From contig CBDDEE010000017.1 of the NCBI GenBank assembly GCA_965226855.1, forward strand, positions 54,005 to 118,004: a stretch of 64,000 bases of DNA, read 5' to 3'. The notes under the pieces were generated by a model, which saw nothing but the letters and a program-made list of their open reading frames with translations, was not told where the DNA came from and did no database searches. Below, one piece after another: positions 34,906 through 43,294 of this stretch; positions within the stretch are counted from its first letter, which is position 1, and every line of letters begins with the position of its first letter. Position numbers and translations under genes: made by a program. This DNA comes from JAUXJB01 sp965226855. GTDB lineage: Bacteria > Myxococcota_A > UBA9160 > SZUA-336.

Positions 34906-35373
34906 ATGAAGGTTGCTCTGCACGGATGGCTCGGAAGCTTCGGACTCCTCGTTTTGGCGGTGTCGACCGGATGCGCGTTCGGCGCCGGCTCCTTCGAGGA
35001 GATCAGCGAGCCCACCAAGGCTGTGATCTATGTCTATCGCCCGAGCGGGTTCTACGGCTCGTTCGTACGCGCGAACGTCTACATCGACGCGAACGTCAGA
35101 ATCGGGGCCCTGAAGACCAACTCCTACGCCGTGGCAGTCGTCGAACCCGGCAAGCACACGCTGCGGGCGAGCGGATATGCCGAGACGCTCGAAATGACGT
35201 TGGGGCCCGGCTCGACCACCTATATCGAGGTCGAGATGTTCGAGGCCGGTGCCATGACGGCCGAAGCCAGATTGGTCTTGCCGATCCAGGCCGAGGCCGC
35301 CCGTAGGATCCAGCGCGCGAACTTCAGCGGCGGAGTCCGAGTCATGAGGAACGGGGAGCCCGCACCACTGTAG
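34906..35373 (+). CDS. DUF2846-like lipoprotein
   Basis: This 155-residue lipoprotein starts at ATG (34906), 5 bases after GGGGAAGGA. The signal peptide (GSFGLLVLAVSTGCAFG) ends in an STGC lipobox, so the mature Cys is lipidated. The mature part has KAVIYVYRPSGFYGSFVRA, VYIDANVRIGALKTNSYA and EPGKHTLRASG, the beta-sandwich pattern of DUF2846 proteins whose role is unknown. It is alone on the plus strand between the broken redoxin and the convergent peroxidase gene. A weaker GTG start lies 15 bases upstream. Confidence 0.8.
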   Translation: MKVALHGWLGSFGLLVLAVSTGCAFGAGSFEEISEPTKAVIYVYRPSGFYGSFVRANVYIDANVRIGALKTNSYAVAVVEPGKHTLRASGYAETLEMTLGPGSTTYIEVEMFEAGAMTAEARLVLPIQAEAARRIQRANFSGGVRVMRNGEPAPL

Positions 35374-35495
35374 TCGCTCCACGTGCGCACGTTAGAACTC
35401 TCGCGGCTACCGTGATGAATCAGCGACCCCTGCAAACCTCGGGTATCACACCTCCACCAGCTCCCTCCCCACCCGCTCCGCGTGTCCCATAGCAG

Positions 35496-36604
35496 CTAAG
35501 TCGGATCGGGCGCTGGCGTATCGAGGCCGCTCGCCGGGAGCTCCGGCCTGGCGATGTACTCCTGATCGATGGTCCCGGTCAGGCTACGGAGGAAGACAAC
35601 GATCGAGTTGACGTCCTCGTTTGCGAGCTCCCACCCCAGCTGGTGGTGGGCCATGAGCTGTACAGCCTCCGCGAGCGTGCCCACCTGGCCATCGTGGAAG
35701 TACGGTCCCGTTTCCGCGATGTTGCGGAGCGAAGGGACCTTGAAAACGTGGCGATCCAAGTCGTTACCGGTCACCGCGAAGCGACCCACATCCTCGGTGG
35801 CATAGGGGTGCACCACGCCCAGCTTCTGGTACGAGGTCCCCCCGATCGTAGCCCGGTTGTGGCAGCTGATGCAGCCTGTGTTGATGAACAAGCTCAGGCC
35901 TTCCACCTCTGCGTCGATCAAGCTGTCGAGGTCCCCGCTCTGAAACGCGTCGAAGCGCGACGGCGTGACCAGCCGGCGCTCGAACGCGCCGATGGCCTGT
36001 GCCATGTGGTCATAGGTAGTGGGGTCCTCATCGTCTGGGAAGGCGGCGCGAAAAAGCGGCTCGTAGCCCGGAATCGACTTGAGCACGTCCACCACGGCCC
36101 CCTCCGATGGCATCGCCATTTCGATCGGGTTGAGAGGCGGGCCCTTGGCCTGCTCTTCTACGTCGTCGGCGCGGCCATCCCAGAACTGGGCGATGTGAAA
36201 GGCGGCGTTGTATACGGTGGGTGAGTTGCGGTCGCCTCGCTGGCCTCGGTGCCCCTGCGAGCTGGGCGCCCCGTCGACACCGTAGTCGGGCAGCAAGTGA
36301 CAGCTGTTGCAAGCGACGTCGTGATTCTTGGAGAGCCGCTCGTCGTACCACAGGAGACGACCGAGCTCGACCTTCGCCTCGGTCACGGGATTGTCCTGTG
36401 AGGCGGCTTCCGCCGGCAGCGTACCGAAGATCCCGTTGGCTACCTGGGACAGCCGCGCGCGCTCTTCCGCCTGCAACGAAGCGCTGTCGGAGGGCGAGGT
36501 GTCCACCAACGGAGGCTCCGCCGACGGACCGCAGCTAGCGCCCAGCAGACCGGCGAAGGGCACGCAACCGCAATCCGACCTCGACACACCTGGAGCATTC
36601 GCAT
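35496..36604 (-). CDS. Di-haem cytochrome c peroxidase-like protein with out-of-frame 5' end
   Basis: The main frame (GTG 36587 to 35496, 363 residues) has two haem c sites, DVACNSCHLL and TGCISCHNRA, and GHRGQRGDRNSPTVYNAAF and VPSLRNIAETGPYFHDG of the CcpA/MauG family. These periplasmic enzymes reduce H2O2 or oxidise bound substrates. The expected export signal is odd: a strong AGGAGG with ATG at 36604 opens another frame (MRMLQVCRGRIAVACPSPVC), which resembles a signal peptide and would join the main frame only through a frameshift around 36540-36585. If the GTG is used, the leader FAGLLGASCG is short. Confidence 0.8.
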
Positions 36605-36665
36605 GGGAGCACCTCCTGAGACCCGCTTCCGCGACCTGTATCTTGGCACCAGCGTCCAGTCGAGT

Positions 36666-37049
36666 TCAAATGGGAATCGACGTCTGGTATCGGGCGGCTA
36701 GGCAGCTGTAAGAATCTTCTTCCATCGTCTGTCCGATCAGCTGCGGCGACAACGCGCGCCTCAGACGCAACGCCGTCCGCTGGATCGCCCAGCGCTCGCC
36801 CTCCAGGGCGGACTTCGACTGGAGGTTCTTGTCGGCGAGGTGCTTCGGGGTGTAGTCGCGGGGGTCTCTCGTATCTTGCGATGCGTTCGTTGCGATCAAC
36901 GAGTTTCCGCACGAGTCGCAGAACCTCTGGCCTGCCGGGTTGGGGGAGTCGCACTGGGGACAGCGCTGCTCTCCGGCGAGCGACTGGCCGCATCCTCCGC
37001 AGAACGCAGCGCCCTCCCGGTTCTCATGGCCGCAGCTCGGGCAGTTCAC
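36666..37049 (-). pseudogene. Double zinc-ribbon protein, truncated N-terminus of a cyclase/ATPase family
   Basis: This 127-residue frame (GTG 37049) has two zinc ribbons: CPSCGHENREGAAFCGGCG and CPQCDSPNPAGQRFCDSCG. The linker DYTPKHLADKNLQSKSALEG is the stretch that precedes the adenylate/guanylate cyclase domain in large zinc-ribbon/cyclase/AAA-ATPase/TPR proteins. Homology stops at GER and about 35 unrelated residues follow. The gene therefore seems to have lost its cyclase and ATPase parts. A headless ATPase of the same family lies at 45904-48315, but in an order that does not allow a simple split of one gene. Confidence 0.7.
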
Positions 37050-37190
37050 TCGCTCATTCTACGGCGTATGCAGTTCCCTAGAAGCCTTGCGTCGGAGCGG
37101 GGAGGTGGAACTCCTTTCCGGGCGCGGGCCGGGGAACAGCCCTTGCGGAAGGAGCGGAACACCCGTGGAGCCAGCTTGTGCTCTCTATGC

Positions 37191-37712
37191 TCAGGCGCCC
37201 ACCTTCATCTGCCCGAGAAAATCCATCTTGCCGAGCGGCACACCGAGCATGCGCAAGATGTCGTACGTCGTCGTGGCGTGGAAGTAGAAGTTGGGGAGCG
37301 AGAAGGACAGTAGGAAGTTCTGGTTCGTAAACGGAAGCTCGTTCTTCCCGAGCTTGAACACCATCGACTTCTCCGCGAGCGCTTCTACCTCCGCTTCGTC
37401 GAGCCTGGCCAGTCCGTCGCGCGACTCGGCGACCAGAGCTTGAAGGCCTGCGTAGTCCTTGTCGAGGTCGAAGGAAGGCGGGCTGAAGGCGCCCTTCTGC
37501 AGGCCTTGCATCGCGCCCCACGAATGGTGCGCGACGGACACGACCTGGAACTGGAGAGGCATCATGTCTTCGCGCAGCCGCGTCATGACCACTTCTTGCA
37601 GGTCGAGCCCGGTTTCGGCTGCGTGGCTCGCCCCCTTGTTGAGAACGCCGGCGACCGCGTCCAGCACTTGCAGATAGCTCCCCACACTCGCGGCATGAAA
37701 TGAAATGGACAC
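37191..37712 (-). CDS. DUF1993-family protein
   Basis: This 173-residue protein starts at GTG (37712) with AAGGAG 6 bases upstream. The DUF1993 pattern is clear: a helical bundle with MTRLREDMMPLQFQVVSVAHH near residue 45 and LPNFYFHATTTYDILRMLGV near the end, including His residues placed as in DinB-like four-helix proteins that bind metal. The function is unknown. It is intact and sits between the broken zinc-ribbon gene and a repeat-containing gap. Confidence 0.85.
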   Translation of the reverse strand: MSISFHAASVGSYLQVLDAVAGVLNKGASHAAETGLDLQEVVMTRLREDMMPLQFQVVSVAHHSWGAMQGLQKGAFSPPSFDLDKDYAGLQALVAESRDGLARLDEAEVEALAEKSMVFKLGKNELPFTNQNFLLSFSLPNFYFHATTTYDILRMLGVPLGKMDFLGQMKVGA

Positions 37713-38164
37713 ATCGTTCTCCTTGGCTTGATGGTTCGTTTCCGCGCAGCCAATCGTACAGGCCCCTCACGAAGAACATCGAGATCTCCAACCCGTTCGC
37801 CGCCCGCCCGAGCAGGAAAGCCACTCAAGGCCGCTGCACTCCGCCCGCACTCCGGGGTCTCGCAATGTAAGTGACTGAAACGAAAGAGTTTTAGTGGCGG
37901 CGACGCAGGTTTCGATTCTCGCCACCGCTACGCCGCCAGGGGCACTGAATCCGCGTGAGGGTCGAACCGGGTAACCGGCATCACGTAACAGAGTGTGCCT
38001 CTACTTGTAGAGGCCCTCGTTGTCGGGTGATTCCAGCGGCAGGCCGACCTTGAGGGCGCCTGTCCACCGCCATCTCTGCACTCGATTCGAATGCGGCGTC
38101 GTAGGTGAGGTTGCAGCTGCCGTGTGCGCCGCAGCCTCCCGTTCGCCATCGACTCTCCAGCAGC
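37713..38164. other. Gap with repeat copy 1 and a tRNA-like fragment
   Basis: About 450 bases have no credible ORF. The right part carries the first copy of the 31-base repeat (38000-38030). Around 37888-37930 the string GGTTTCGATTCTCGCCACC resembles a tRNA T-arm and 3' acceptor, but no matching 5' half or anticodon arm could be found, so at most it is a degraded tRNA end or att remnant. Confidence 0.4.
38000..38030 (+). repeat. 31-base dispersed repeat, copy 1
   Basis: TCTACTTGTAGAGGCCCTCG and the next 11 bases recur at 39315-39345 with one or two changes. In this copy the left end is a perfect hairpin, GCCTCTAC TT GTAGAGGC (37998-38015). The following 15 bases are also similar between copies (CAGCGGCAGGCCGA versus GGGCGGCAGGGCGA). 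The two copies flank the GST-like gene. Confidence 0.8.
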
Positions 38165-39031
38165 TCAGGTGCGCTCATCTCCCGTTCTCGCGTCCGATCC
38201 GGTTCGGCGCGCGGTGAGCACCAAGAACACGGTCATGGGAAGAGTGATCGGCAGGGCGAGCCACATGCACGACACGCCCAGCCAGAACGCAGTTCGCTCG
38301 AGGGGCGTGCTTGGCTTCGGGGCAGGCGCGTGCGGTTCGAAGTACACGCCCGAGTAGAGATGTGGGTAGTCCGCGAAGCGCTGTTGCATGAGGCCGATCC
38401 AAGCCCTGAGACCCGAGAGTCCAGGTTCCTTCTGCATGGTCAGGACCGGCGGTACGAGGGTGCTGCAGTGACACTGGACGATCCCGAACAGCAGCAGGTC
38501 TCGGATGCCCGGCTCGTCGCCGTCTAGAAACGGACTCTTGCCTTCCCGCAGCTTCTTCTCCCAATAGAGGAACTGGTCCCCGAAGTTCTCCGGGTCGGGC
38601 TGCGACCGAGACAACACCATGAAGCGGATCAGGAGGTAGAAATAGAGCATCGAGAAGCTGCGCAGAAGGTGGTTTCGCAGCCTCGCCGGGAGCGAAGGGC
38701 TTTGGTCGCGACAGAGACTGAAATTGCCGAAGAACCACGAGATGTGATCGGCCCTATGAGAGACGCCGCGCCAGGCGGCGTAGATCTCACGCAGGTCGTC
38801 TCGCGATACGGGGTCGTAGCCGAGCTCGTGCAGGATGTCCGTCGACTCCAGCCGCCACGGCGCGTCGCCAATGCTGGCTGCGGGCATCATGACACCCGAC
38901 TTCGCGAAGACGGCGAGAGGAGGGACCGTTCGGAGCGTGTGGGGTACGCCCTTCTCGTGAAGTCCCAGGAGAACGGCCTGAACCCAGGGTGAGTGATCGA
39001 CCCCGTAGACGTGGACATGCGGCTGCGTCAC
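38165..39031 (-). CDS. Glutathione S-transferase-like protein with C-terminal membrane segment
   Basis: This 288-residue protein starts at GTG (39031). The N-terminal thioredoxin-like domain reads HVYGVDHSPWVQAVLLGLHE and VPHTLRTVPPLAVF, lacking the usual Cys/Ser pair at the active site but keeping the fold. A long helical domain follows (about residues 85-235). Near the end LERTAFWLGVSCMWLALPIT continues into PMTVFLVLTA, a likely membrane helix with a basic tail. The substrate is unknown. The gene is framed by two copies of a 31-base repeat, which suggests it was acquired or is mobile as a unit. Confidence 0.7.
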   Translation of the reverse strand: MTQPHVHVYGVDHSPWVQAVLLGLHEKGVPHTLRTVPPLAVFAKSGVMMPAASIGDAPWRLESTDILHELGYDPVSRDDLREIYAAWRGVSHRADHISWFFGNFSLCRDQSPSLPARLRNHLLRSFSMLYFYLLIRFMVLSRSQPDPENFGDQFLYWEKKLREGKSPFLDGDEPGIRDLLLFGIVQCHCSTLVPPVLTMQKEPGLSGLRAWIGLMQQRFADYPHLYSGVYFEPHAPAPKPSTPLERTAFWLGVSCMWLALPITLPMTVFLVLTARRTGSDARTGDERT

Positions 39032-39433
39032 GAATTCTTCCTGTTCGCTGCACTCATGTCACCAACACTCCGCCCGCCAGCGCGCCCGCCCAGGCGCGGC
39101 GTCAGAGAGAGGAGGGTCACTTCCCGCCGTGCCGTCCAATTCGCTTATAGGCTGCGAGCCTTCGACCGCGAAAGCAGCAGCCTTTGCAGCATAGTACCAG
39201 CAGGGGGAGGCGGCTCGGCAGCACAGAATCCCGTTTGAGATCCTGGGGCTGCCGGGTCTGTGCGGTGGCGAAGGCTTCGCTTCGCGCGTCCGTATCACAC
39301 GGTTAAGCGCTCCATCTACTTGTAGAGGCCCTCGTTGTTGGGTGATCCGGGCGGCAGGGCGATTGGGCCTCTACACAGTCAGCCGCAAGCTAGTGCGACC
39401 GGCTCAGCCCGACTTGGCCTGTTCTTGGTCCGA
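39032..39433. other. Gap with repeat copy 2
   Basis: About 400 bases lie between the GST-like gene and the DUF4386 remnant. It includes the second repeat copy (39315-39345) and, 20 bases further on, the extra string GGCCTCTACAC. No ORF with homology was recognised. The segment before the repeat should carry the promoter of the GST-like gene on the minus strand. Confidence 0.5.
39315..39345 (+). repeat. 31-base dispersed repeat, copy 2
   Basis: It is the same sequence and orientation as copy 1 (38000-38030), with TTGTTGGG in place of TTGTCGGG. The bases to its left (CCA in place of the CC that completes the copy 1 hairpin) weaken the hairpin. The distance between copies is about 1.3 kb. Confidence 0.8.
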
Positions 39434-40134
39434 TCACTTCGCCTCGACCGTGATGCCCTTCAGCAGCAGCCAGAGCGCCAGCGACAGCTCGGCCAGCAGG
39501 ATCGGGAGCAGGATCATGGGGTTGACCAGCTTCCAGAAGCCGGGCGAGACGATTAGCGCCACAGTGTTCACGACGTAGCAGATTCCAGCCACGATCATCA
39601 TCGCACCGATCGCGCGGGGCACGAGGCGCGAGCGCAGGATGAGCGCCCCGATCAGCACGCAGAAGCCCGCGAACAGCAGCAGCGAGAAGCCGAAGCCGGT
39701 CGCGAAGAGCCGCGTCGCCAGGTAGATCAGGGCCGGAGCGTCTTCCAGCGCGGCCAGGGTCGCGCCGTTCTCGATCAAGGCGAGCGGCACGTAGAGGTAG
39801 ACGAGAGCCACCGCCTCGACCGTCACGGCGGCGACCCCGAACACGAGCGCGAGGCGCGCGAGCGTCGCTCCAGTGACCGGAACAGGCCGGAGACGATCAC
39901 ATTCACCGCCAGGGCCGGGACGAGGTAGAGCAGGTGAACTGCGAGCCCGAGCCGCCAGAGTGTCTCGTTCTCTAGGATCGCGCGAGCCGTCGCCGCAGCA
40001 TCGCCTGGAACGACCAGCGATCCCCTCACCATGCCTTCGGCGAAGAGACCTCCGGCGATCACCGCCAGATAGCAGAGCCCGGCCACCGTCGCCGGCCGGG
40101 TGCGCTGGGTCGAACGCCGATCGAACGGGACCAC
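39434..40134 (-). pseudogene. DUF4386-family membrane protein with a frameshift
   Basis: Two minus-strand frames give one integral membrane protein. The first (start near 40134) reads RPATVAGLCYLAVIAGGLFA, the acidic loop VVPGDAAATARAILENETL and LYLVPALAVNVIVSGLFR. The second resumes at VTGATLARLALVFGVAAV and runs through PALIYLATRLFATGFGFSLL and MIVAGICYVVNTVALIVSPG to the stop at 39434. The shift lies at about 39876-39882 (CCGGTCACTGG on the minus strand). The order and spacing match DUF4386, a six-helix family of unknown function. As written it cannot be translated whole. Confidence 0.8.
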
Positions 40135-40603
40135 GGGCTCCTGGACCTGCGCGGGCAGGGAGGTGTCGCAATTCGGCGAAACGCGCGGGAATCTTACTCC
40201 GGCTCCGCAGGGCCCTTTTGGGCACCTTTCGGGCCGCTGGAATCGCCAGAATCCCTTTGTTTTTCAGCAGGTCCCGTTGGTTCAACAAAACTGGCCGAAA
40301 CGGCCGAGAGAGGTCTGCTCTCTTCTCGATCCACTCAGCCACCTCCCAATCTTAGAGGGAGAGTGGGGAGGTTTAGAGGGAGAGAGGGGAGGTCGCCGGT
40401 CTTCGCGTGACGAAGAGTGATAGCGCTCTTTCCACGGTCATAGTCTCTAACCGATGCCTCTCGAGGTGAGTTCGCCTGGGGCGCCCAGGAGGAGATGCTG
40501 CCCCGCGCCTCCGGCTTACCAACGATCCAGGCTCGATGCCCTAGAATGGCGGCGAAATGCCCATCCCCACGTCAGGAATGATCCTTCCATTCAAACACCC
40601 AGA
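40135..40603. other. Gap with a short tandem repeat
   Basis: About 470 bases lie between the DUF4386 gene and the methyltransferase on the other strand. A 20-base tandem repeat lies at 40352-40392. The remaining sequence, including AT-richer patches near 40240-40300, shows no convincing ORF. A frame open upstream of the methyltransferase start lacks conservation and is treated as non-coding. Confidence 0.5.
40352..40392 (+). repeat. Two-copy tandem repeat TTAGAGGGAGAG(T/A)GGGGAGG
   Basis: Two 20-base units (40352-40371 and 40373-40392) differ at one position and are separated by one T. The strand is purine-rich (polypurine tract). No coding role is apparent. Confidence 0.85.
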
Positions 40604-41362
40604 ATGACCACACGGCGGACGTTTCTGAAGAGCCTTGCGAGGAACACGTTCCGGAGGCTCGGCTACGACATCTCACGCTTCAGCCCGCACGCTCGGGCCG
40701 GTCTAGGGGTCGATCCCTTCCGCGACATGGAGAAACTTCTCTCCGGGAACGAGCGTCCCGTCGTGCTCGACGTGGGTGCGAATGAAGGTCAATCGGTGAA
40801 AGCCTTCAAGGACGTGTCCCCACGCTGCGAGATTCACTCCTTCGAACCCAGCCCTAGTACGCACGAGAAGCTCGTACGCAGGGTCAACGCGTACCCGGAC
40901 GTGTTCCCCAACAACCTCGGAGTTGGCAGCTCATGTGGAATGATGCGGTTCCTCGAGAACCAACGCTCGACGATGAGCTCGTTCCTCGAGCCCGACGAGG
41001 CTTGCTTGGGCGAGATCGTCAACGAGCTGCCGGTGGAAGTCATCACACTGGACAGTTATTGCGAGAGGAAGAGTGTACGTTACGTCAACATCTTGAAGAC
41101 GGATACCCAGGGCTACGACTTCGAGGTCCTCAAGGGTGCCCGGTCGCTAATGGTGAAGAACCGGATCCAGATGATCTTCACGGAGGTCATCTTCTCAAAA
41201 ATGTATCGGGACTTACCCGACTTCGACGAAGTGTATCGGTTCCTCTTGGACAACAACTTCAAACTGGTGTCCTTCTACAGCTTCTATTACTTTGACAACC
41301 TCGCGAGCTGGTCCGATGCACTGTTCCTGAACCCAAAGTTCAGTCCGAACGACCAGGCGTAG
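40604..41362 (+). CDS. FkbM-family SAM-dependent methyltransferase
   Basis: This 252-residue protein starts at ATG (40604). The SAM-binding start is RPVVLDVGANEGQSVKAF, followed by IHSFEPSPSTHEKLV, the FkbM signatures STMSSFL and VEVITLDSYCERKSVRYV and the acidic NILKTDTQGYDFEVLKGA. The first 45 residues are basic and helical (RRTFLKSLARNTFRRLGYDI). Such enzymes often O-methylate sugars or secondary metabolites; no glycosyltransferase cluster is adjacent, so the target is unknown. Base composition is lower in GC than the core, which fits acquisition by transfer. Confidence 0.88.
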   Translation: MTTRRTFLKSLARNTFRRLGYDISRFSPHARAGLGVDPFRDMEKLLSGNERPVVLDVGANEGQSVKAFKDVSPRCEIHSFEPSPSTHEKLVRRVNAYPDVFPNNLGVGSSCGMMRFLENQRSTMSSFLEPDEACLGEIVNELPVEVITLDSYCERKSVRYVNILKTDTQGYDFEVLKGARSLMVKNRIQMIFTEVIFSKMYRDLPDFDEVYRFLLDNNFKLVSFYSFYYFDNLASWSDALFLNPKFSPNDQA

Positions 41363-41473
41363 CATGAGCCCCGAGCTTCGCGGCCTGAGATACAACGGGT
41401 CTAGGCGCCACCACCGCTTCTTGTACTCTAGCAGTCTGGCACGCGCATCGAGTCGCGGAAAGGGGAGACGATC

Positions 41474-41854
41474 ATGCCGACTACGTCTAAGCATCTGACG
41501 CCTGAGAGACTCAACATCATCGGCGAGACGGCTGGTGCTGTCGGCGCGAAGGTGGCCGATGGCACGATTCCGATGAAGTTCTACGAGAAGCTGCTCGGCG
41601 AGAACCCTGAGCTGCTCGGGTACTTCAATATGTCGCACCACCTAAGCAACAGGGGCCTGATGCTCAAGCAGCGTCTAAGCCAGCCAGCATCAAAGGTGCT
41701 CAAGCAGCGTCTACACCAGGAAGCAGCGTTTGGGCAGTCTCTGTTCGAGTCGCAACAGACGCGAGAGGAGGTGCTGGTACGCAACGGGCTGCTGAAGATT
41801 GGCCTTCCGCTCGATCGGATCTTGTACGAGTCGTACAGACCGCTCGCCAACTGA
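41474..41854 (+). CDS. Globin-like fragment (flavohaemoprotein N-terminus)
   Basis: This 126-residue ORF starts at ATG (41474) with GGGGAGA upstream. LTPERLNIIGETAGAVGAKV, FYEKLLGENPELLGYFNMSH matches the first three helices of the globin domain of flavohaemoglobins. After that the expected proximal-His region and the reductase domains are absent. The C-terminal half (REEVLVRNGLLKIGLPLD) is unrelated. Within it a 17-base direct repeat, TGCTCAAGCAGCGTCTA, occurs twice about 40 bases apart, giving LKQRLSQ and LKQRLHQ. It is probably a remnant in which the gene was truncated and patched by a local duplication. Confidence 0.5.
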   Translation: MPTTSKHLTPERLNIIGETAGAVGAKVADGTIPMKFYEKLLGENPELLGYFNMSHHLSNRGLMLKQRLSQPASKVLKQRLHQEAAFGQSLFESQQTREEVLVRNGLLKIGLPLDRILYESYRPLAN

Positions 41855-42544
41855 GCGCAGGCGCCCGGCAAGATCGCTGTGAGGCCTCCACGTCGGCGGC
41901 GATCGCCTCGCAGAGGTCTGGGAACCTCCGGTAAACGTGACCTTCGAGCTCGCAGTGGCTGTCCTCGACGTAGGCTGCGGCTCGGAAGCCGTCCGGAGTT
42001 CGAGGATGTCCGAAGGCCCATATTCGCTGAGAACGATTGCCTTCACGAGCTCCCTCTCTGGATCGCCATCGCCGTCCGATGTCAGAGTGCCGTTGGGCCC
42101 GGACCCGGCAAGCCGTCCCGCACACAGGATCCCTGCGGGACCCAGCGCCCGGCCGCGCTGCAGGTCATGCGCTGCGCGTCCATGCAGGCAATCGCGCCCT
42201 CGGAGAAGCTGCGTCCGTCGTGCGAGCAGATCGCTGCGAGCTCGGCGCCATCCTCGCGGGCCATGGTGCGGACCACGTCTTCGGGCAGGTGGGCGTGCAA
42301 CGCGATCCACCCGTTGCTCACTTTGCCAACGCTGGACACTGCTGCGGGCCGTGGTGCGGGAGTTGTCGGCGATGATGGGTATGGGGCAGAGCTGGCCTGG
42401 CCGCCAACCCGCCTCCTTGCCCCGCGTGTGGAATCTGGCTCTATTGTCCCTTGGGCTGGGAGAGTCGAGCACGCCGATGTGGTCGGCTACCGGGCGCGGG
42501 GGACTGAGGCGACCTGATGGCTGTGAAGTCGAGCCTGCTCTCTG
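41855..42544. other. Degenerate region with gene fragments
   Basis: This stretch contains pieces only. On the minus strand near 41930-42045, GTG opens KAIVLSEYGPSDILELRTAS, the typical start of a zinc-type alcohol dehydrogenase/quinone oxidoreductase, and homology stops within 25 residues. An overlapping minus frame (41890-41985) reads CELEGHVYRRFPDLCEAIAA, which looks coding but was not identified. The remainder holds the small ORF listed separately. No intact gene was recognised. Confidence 0.5.
42082..42339 (-). CDS. Small Cys-containing hypothetical protein (start uncertain)
   Basis: The frame ends at TGA (42082). It contains GWIALHAHLPEDVVRTMARE and then ICSHDGRSFSEGAIACMD, QRMTCSAAGRWVPQGSC, with four spaced Cys residues like small secreted proteins of the SYSPGA/DUF1496 type. 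The frame is open upstream of GTG 42339 through a Pro/Ser/Thr-rich linker, so the N-terminus, perhaps with an export signal, is not defined. It may be the tail of a broken gene. Confidence is low. Confidence 0.35.
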   Translation of the reverse strand: MSSVGKVSNGWIALHAHLPEDVVRTMAREDGAELAAICSHDGRSFSEGAIACMDAQRMTCSAAGRWVPQGSCVRDGLPGPGPTAL

Positions 42545-43024
42545 TCAGCTCGACCCACTCTCCCTTCGGAGGAGCCGTACAAATATCATAACGTGGGTCA
42601 CTAGGAGTAGGGGAACGAGAAAGGTCGGAATGAACCACGCCGCCCCCAAGTCTGCCGCAACACCCCTGTGGCGGAGAGCATTCAATAGATCCACCGTGCC
42701 GACGATGTTGAAGACCCAGACCAGAACCACAGCGCCCGCCCAGCCAGTGCGGAGCACGATGAGGGCCACCACCGCGAGAACACCCGCAAGCAGGTCACCA
42801 TACGCTGCAGGAATGGCGAAGTCGGGGGGTAACGGTTGGGCAACGACGCCAGGGACAAGGAACACCATTCCTATGTGGCGAAACGCATGCGGCAGGGTTA
42901 GCCAGAAGAGAGCCCGGTCCCGCGGCAGGTCCTTCAGCCAGGGAGCTACCAACGACCTCGCAATCACGGCCCAAACGACGAGACTAAGCAGGAACTGCAG
43001 TCGGAAGATTTCTGGCGTATCCAT
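42545..43024 (-). CDS. Small integral membrane protein
   Basis: This 159-residue protein starts at ATG (43024) with AGAGG 9 bases upstream; a TTG 9 bases further up is also possible. At least four hydrophobic helices are visible: LQFLLSLVVWAVIARSLVA, HIGMVFLVPGVVA, DLLAGVLAVVALIVLRTGW and FIPTFLVPLLLVTHVMIFV. LPHAFRHIGMVFL gives a conserved-looking His pair. No family name could be assigned. It faces the FAD monooxygenase gene divergently. Confidence 0.75.
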   Translation of the reverse strand: MDTPEIFRLQFLLSLVVWAVIARSLVAPWLKDLPRDRALFWLTLPHAFRHIGMVFLVPGVVAQPLPPDFAIPAAYGDLLAGVLAVVALIVLRTGWAGAVVLVWVFNIVGTVDLLNALRHRGVAADLGAAWFIPTFLVPLLLVTHVMIFVRLLRRESGSS

Positions 43025-43294
43025 GGGTGGCAACCTCTAGCTTATGCTGGTTTGTGAGATTTCCGCATCCTGCTCCAGACTCGCAGACCTTGCCTCGGTG
43101 AGACAGATCAACGGCGCAGCTACTGTTCGAGGGAGATCCTACTCCGTTGCTCCTGCTCTCGAGGTACGCCGAGATGTCATTCTCAGAACCCGACCAACCT
43201 TCTCAAGCTCCCTATCCTCCTCGTGTTCTGGCTGATATTGTCGACGGGCGAGCAGATCTTCGATTGAGATTCCGAGCGATTCCGGAGCACAACT

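Noticed and set aside
37888..37930. tRNA-like 3' end GGTTTCGATTCTCGCCACC
   Set aside because: No 5' acceptor strand, D-arm or anticodon arm could be matched, so it cannot be called a tRNA gene.
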